DNA of 8,750 nucleotides from Mycoplasmatota bacterium (GTDB taxonomy: Bacteria; Bacillota_I; Bacilli_A; Izemoplasmatales; Izemoplasmataceae): the NCBI GenBank assembly GCA_022712785.1, contig JAFLJX010000159.1:1-8750 (forward strand), given 5' to 3'. Both the position numbers and the translations under genes were made by a program. The notes beneath the pieces are model-generated. The model did no database searches and had not been told where the DNA came from. It saw only the letters and a program-made list of their open reading frames with translations. Below are positions 5,585-8,750 of the stretch, piece after piece. Position 1 is the first letter of the stretch. Each line of letters starts with the position of its first letter.

Positions 5585-6848
5585 ACGTATAGAGTTAACT
5601 AAAAGATTTGATAAAATAGACCCTCTTAGTATAAAAAATTATTTAGATTTTGGTGGATATGAAGTATTTAAAAAAGCATTAAAAATGAAACAGGAAGATA
5701 TTCTTAATGAAATAGCATTATCAAGAATAACTGGGCGAGGTGGAGCAGGGTTTCCTGTTTCTATAAAAATGAAAAGCTTCGCCAAAGAATCCGGATTTAA
5801 ATATGTTGTATGTAATGCTGACGAGGGAGAACCAGGAAACTTTAAAGATAGATATCTAATGGAAAAAGATCCTCATCAAATTATTGAAGGTATATTAATA
5901 AGTGCTTTCAGCACAGGTGCATCAAAGTGTTTTATTTATATTAGAGGTGAGTATGCTAAGGCGATTGGCATAATGAAAAATGCAATCAAACAAGCCTATA
6001 AAACTAACCATTTAGGAATGAATATTTTGGGTTCTAATTTTAGTTTTGAAATTGAAATTAGACGTGGAGCCGGAGCATACGTTTGTGGGGAAGAGTTTGC
6101 CTTAATTGAATCAATAGAGGGTAAACCAGGTAGAACTAGAGTTAAACCGCCATTCCCTACTCAAGTAGGAGTCTTTGATAAACCAACATTAATTAATAAT
6201 GTTGAAACATTTTGTAATTTACCATTCATTTTAAGAATTGGTGGAACTGAGTATTCTAAAATAGGGAATGAATATGCATCTGGAACTAAACTGATAAGTT
6301 TAACTGGAAATGTTAAAAATAAAGGATTGTACGAAGTGCCTTATGGTAGAACTATAAGAGAAGTAATAGAAGTTTTAGGTGGCGGAGTTAATGATAATAA
6401 AAAAATTAGTATGGTTCAGCTTGGTGGAGCTTGTGGAGCAATTATTCCTGAGTCATTATTAGATATGGATATAGATAATGAAAAATTCAATATCTTTGAT
6501 TCAAAAATGGGAGCTGGAGCAATTATAGTAATGGATGAAAGTTTTGATATGTTTGATATAATATTAAAAAATATGGAATTTTTCCAACATGAAACATGTG
6601 GGAAATGTATGCCTTGTCGCGAAGGTCATATTCAAGTACTTAATCTGATTAAAAAGTTTGTTCGATATAGTGCTAACGAGAAAGATTATTTGTCACTTGA
6701 ATCTTTAGCTCAAGTAATTCACGAAACAGCTTTATGTGGATTAGGACAAACATCAATGACTTCAATCATTTCAACAATGAAATTCTTTAAAGAAGATTAT
6801 CAACAACGTATTAAAGAATCTCTATTTAAGGAGGAATATTATGGTTAA
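5577..6848 (+). CDS. hydB: NAD-linked [FeFe] hydrogenase, HydB subunit (NuoF-like, FMN- and NAD(H)-binding)
   Basis: This 423-residue flavoprotein is of the NuoF/51-kDa family and exchanges electrons between NAD(H) and the Fe-S chain. Signatures are G-R-G-G-A-G-F-P (53-60) and N-A-D-E-G-E-P-G-N-F-K-D-R (80-92) for FMN and NADH binding, G-A-G-A-Y-V-C-G-E-E (164-173), and a [4Fe-4S] site with C341, C344, C347 (C-G-K-C-M-P-C-R-E-G) and C387 (A-L-C-G-L-G). Length matches NuoF alone. Thermotoga-type bifurcating HydB is about 200 residues longer, with an N-terminal thioredoxin-like [2Fe-2S] domain and a C-terminal two-[4Fe-4S] ferredoxin domain; both are absent here. The protein begins directly in the NuoF core and ends 36 residues after C387. 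In E-E-F-A-L the family's usual Thr is Phe, a small deviation near the nucleotide site. The gene overlaps hydC and hydA by 8 bp each. Confidence 0.94.
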   Translation: MIERIELTKRFDKIDPLSIKNYLDFGGYEVFKKALKMKQEDILNEIALSRITGRGGAGFPVSIKMKSFAKESGFKYVVCNADEGEPGNFKDRYLMEKDPHQIIEGILISAFSTGASKCFIYIRGEYAKAIGIMKNAIKQAYKTNHLGMNILGSNFSFEIEIRRGAGAYVCGEEFALIESIEGKPGRTRVKPPFPTQVGVFDKPTLINNVETFCNLPFILRIGGTEYSKIGNEYASGTKLISLTGNVKNKGLYEVPYGRTIREVIEVLGGGVNDNKKISMVQLGGACGAIIPESLLDMDIDNEKFNIFDSKMGAGAIIVMDESFDMFDIILKNMEFFQHETCGKCMPCREGHIQVLNLIKKFVRYSANEKDYLSLESLAQVIHETALCGLGQTSMTSIISTMKFFKEDYQQRIKESLFKEEYYG

Positions 6849-8565
6849 TTTAAGAATTAATAATATTGATATTACCGTAAAAGATAATATGACTATTTTA
6901 GAAGCCGCAAGACAGCATAATATAAACATACCTACTCTATGTCATTACCCTGATTTACATATTAATTCTGATTGTCGTATTTGTGTTGTTGAAATCGAAG
7001 GATATAAAGGATTAAAAACGTCATGTTCAACTCCTGTGAGTGAAGGGATGAATATTTCAACAAATACTCCAAAAATATTAAATGCAAGAAAAACAATTAC
7101 TGAATTAATTCTATCTAACCATGATGCGACTTGTACATCATGTGTTAGAAACATGAGATGTGAACTTCAGGAATTAGCTAAGAATTTAGGAATAGACATA
7201 AACCGTTTTGAAAATGTACTAGTTAAAAAAGAAATTGACAATCATAATCCGGCTTTAATTAGAAACGCTAATAGGTGTATAAAATGCGGGAGATGTATTG
7301 ATGTTTGTAAAGAAGTACAAGGAATGCATGTTTTAGAAATTATTGGTAGAGGACATGAAATGGAAATTGCTCCAGCATTTGGAAAATATCTGAGTGATGA
7401 GTCTTGTACTTTCTGTGGACAATGTGCTAATGTCTGCCCTGTTGGGGCAATAATAGAAAAAGATAATACTAATACTGTTTGGGAAAAACTATATGATCCA
7501 AATTATCACGTTATGGTTCAAGTAGCCCCTGCAGTTAGAGTTTCAATAGGTGAAGAAATTGGGCTTAAAACAGGATTGATAAGTAACGGTAAATTAGTTA
7601 GCGCAATTAAACGTTTAGGGTTTAATAATGTTTATGACACAGACTTTACTGCAGATTTAACAATAATGGAAGAAGGAACTGAGTTAATAAATCGTATTAA
7701 AACGGGTGGGGTTTTACCACTTATGACATCGTGTTGTCCTGGTTGGATAAATCTTGCAGAACAAGAATACCCGGAAATATTACCTCATATTTCATCATGT
7801 AAATCACCACAACAAATGTTTGGAACTTTAGCAAAAACATATTTTGCTGAAAAGGAAAATATAGATCCTAAAGATATATATGTTGTATCAATAATGCCTT
7901 GTACTGCTAAAAAGTATGAAGCAACAAGAAAAGAGTTAAGAATTGATAATGAAAATCCAGATGTAGACATTGTACTTACAACAAGAGAATTAGGTAAGAT
8001 GTTTAGACAAATGGGAATTGATTTTGATAAAATTGATGAAGTAGAATTTGATGATCCATTTGGAATAAGTACTGGAGCTGCAGTATTGTTTGGAGCAACA
8101 GGTGGAGTGACAGAAGCTGCTTTAAGAACTGTTTATGAGATATTAAATAATAAGCCATTAGAAGATTTAGAATTTAAATCTGTAAGAGGTATGCAGGGAA
8201 TAAAAGAGGCATCGGTTAAACTAGGTGATCTTGAAGTCAGAGTTGCTGTATCTCACTCATTAGCTAATGCAAGAGTATTGATTGAGGATGTAATTGCTGG
8301 GACTTCACCATACGCATTTATTGAAATAATGGCATGTCCTGGTGGATGTATTGGTGGTGGCGGGCAACCATATGGAACGACAAACGATGTTAGACTTAAA
8401 AGAATAGCTTCTATCTATGAAGTTGATGGAAATATGGTGTATAGAAAATCTCATGATAATCCAAGTATTAAAAAATTGTATAAAGATTACTTAATAGAAC
8501 CAAACTCAACAAAAGCTCACCATTTATTACATACTAAGTATAGTATGAGAAGTGGGAAAGCATAA
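6841..8565 (+). CDS. hydA: [FeFe] hydrogenase catalytic subunit HydA (modular, H-cluster plus four accessory Fe-S clusters)
   Basis: This 574-residue enzyme reduces protons to H2 or oxidises H2. Domains in order: [2Fe-2S] plant-type domain with C34, C45, C48, C62; His-ligated [4Fe-4S] with H94, C98, C101, C107; two [4Fe-4S] clusters, C146/C149/C152/C156 and C189/C192/C195/C199; then the H-domain. The H-cluster motifs are complete: T-S-C-C-P-G-W (296-302; C298 proton relay, C299 ligand), M-P-C-T-A-K-K-Y-E (352-360; C353) and E-I-M-A-C-P-G-G-C-I-G-G-G-G-Q-P (495-510; C499, C503). E278 and E281 match the proton-path glutamates of Clostridium pasteurianum CpI, whose length and cluster spacing are nearly the same. 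There is no extra C-terminal [2Fe-2S] domain as in Thermotoga HydA. AAGGAGG (6828-6834) sets the start. Maturases HydE/F/G are not in the window and must be elsewhere. No signal peptide: cytosolic. Confidence 0.97.
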   Translation: MVNLRINNIDITVKDNMTILEAARQHNINIPTLCHYPDLHINSDCRICVVEIEGYKGLKTSCSTPVSEGMNISTNTPKILNARKTITELILSNHDATCTSCVRNMRCELQELAKNLGIDINRFENVLVKKEIDNHNPALIRNANRCIKCGRCIDVCKEVQGMHVLEIIGRGHEMEIAPAFGKYLSDESCTFCGQCANVCPVGAIIEKDNTNTVWEKLYDPNYHVMVQVAPAVRVSIGEEIGLKTGLISNGKLVSAIKRLGFNNVYDTDFTADLTIMEEGTELINRIKTGGVLPLMTSCCPGWINLAEQEYPEILPHISSCKSPQQMFGTLAKTYFAEKENIDPKDIYVVSIMPCTAKKYEATRKELRIDNENPDVDIVLTTRELGKMFRQMGIDFDKIDEVEFDDPFGISTGAAVLFGATGGVTEAALRTVYEILNNKPLEDLEFKSVRGMQGIKEASVKLGDLEVRVAVSHSLANARVLIEDVIAGTSPYAFIEIMACPGGCIGGGGQPYGTTNDVRLKRIASIYEVDGNMVYRKSHDNPSIKKLYKDYLIEPNSTKAHHLLHTKYSMRSGKA

Positions 8566-8576
8566 GTATAAAAACT

Positions 8577-8606
8577 AAAAGACATATCATAATTGATGTG
8601 TCTTTT
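8577..8606 (+). terminator. Rho-independent terminator of the hydCBA operon
   Basis: A 13-bp stem (8577-8589 with 8594-8606, one T-G pair) closes a TAAT loop; the 3' arm ends in TTTT and the 5' arm starts with AAAA. It lies 11 bases past the hydA stop. Confidence 0.85.
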
Positions 8607-8616
8607 ATTAATAATG

Positions 8617-8625
8617 TGATAAAAT
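8617..8625 (+). promoter_or_regulatory. Possible extended -10 promoter for the DUF2804 gene
   Basis: TGA-TAAAAT lies just after the hydA terminator and about 50 bases before the next start codon. No clear -35 box at the right spacing is visible. Confidence 0.4.
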
Positions 8626-8674
8626 ATAAATAATGATAATGAAAAGATATATAAACCTTGTAAGGAGGAGTAAA

Positions 8675-8750
8675 ATGCAAAAAGAAATAAAAAGCAAACA
8701 ACCACTTTTAAATGATAAAGGGCATTTAGCAAATCCCGGATTTGCTAAAA
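8675..8750 (+). CDS. DUF2804 family protein, N-terminal fragment (3' end outside window)
   Basis: Only the first 25 residues are visible: a Lys/Gln-rich start, then P-L-L-N-D-K-G-H-L-A-N-P-G-F-A-K. From memory this is the characteristic N-terminus of DUF2804 proteins, which open with 'LL(D/N)xKGxLxxPG(Y/F)AK' and are about 330-350 residues long with no assigned enzyme activity. AAGGAGG at 8662-8668, six bases before the ATG, makes the start convincing. The hydrogenase terminator and a possible extended -10 element lie between it and hydA, so it is likely a separate transcript. The family call rests on a short fragment. Confidence 0.7.
   Translation, partial: MQKEIKSKQPLLNDKGHLANPGFAK

Noticed and set aside
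1..8750. TGA read as tryptophan (Mollicutes code 4)
   Set aside because: Tryptophans in HydA, the DUF2188 protein and the dipeptidase are all TGG, and TGA ends hydC at the expected family length.
1..8750. CRISPR array, transposon, prophage, tRNA/rRNA or defence cluster
   Set aside because: No regular spaced repeats, transposase or integrase motifs, cloverleaf-like segments or known defence domains were seen. A CPBP protease alone is not evidence for abortive infection.

Overview
The window reads as AT-rich chromosomal DNA from a low-GC Firmicutes/Tenericutes-type anaerobe that uses the standard bacterial code. TGG encodes tryptophan throughout, and TGA terminates the hydC-like gene, which argues against the Mycoplasma code 4. 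Strong AAGGAGG ribosome binding sites, short intergenic gaps and compact U-tailed terminators fit this picture. An NAD-linked [FeFe] hydrogenase beside an Lgt-like protein would suit a free-living Mollicutes-related lineage (Izemoplasma/Haloplasma-like) or a clostridial relative. That placement is inference.

Layout. Positions 1-486 hold the 3' end of a CmpB-type 'putative ABC transporter permease', closed by a hairpin terminator. A 72-residue DUF2188 protein (715-933) and an M19 membrane-type dipeptidase (1009-1944) follow on the plus strand. A bidirectional terminator (1946-1969) separates them from three minus-strand genes: a CPBP intramembrane protease (1983-2777), a divergent Lgt-family membrane protein (2889-3683) and a 263-residue protein that resembles the N-terminal 60% of a class II CPD photolyase (3810-4601). 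The CPBP and Lgt-like genes are separated by a 16-bp-stem terminator and appear to be independent units.

After a 518-bp AT-rich intergenic region with small palindromes, a probable promoter and a long leader, there is a tight three-gene operon (5120-8565): hydC (NuoE-like), hydB (NuoF-like) and hydA ([FeFe] hydrogenase catalytic subunit). Both junctions overlap by exactly 8 bp with an AAGGAGG site inside the upstream gene, so translation is probably coupled. The three products should form a soluble hydrogenase linking NAD(H) to H2. HydB lacks the additional Fe-S domains of the Thermotoga-type electron-bifurcating enzyme, which leaves open whether this complex bifurcates. The operon ends at a hairpin terminator (8577-8606), and a DUF2804 gene begins at 8675 and runs off the end.

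I found no mobile element, CRISPR array, tRNA/rRNA, or obvious defence or toxin system. The most notable points are the truncated photolyase-like gene, the Lgt homologue lacking expected catalytic residues, the reduced HydB, and the structured leader of the hydrogenase operon.
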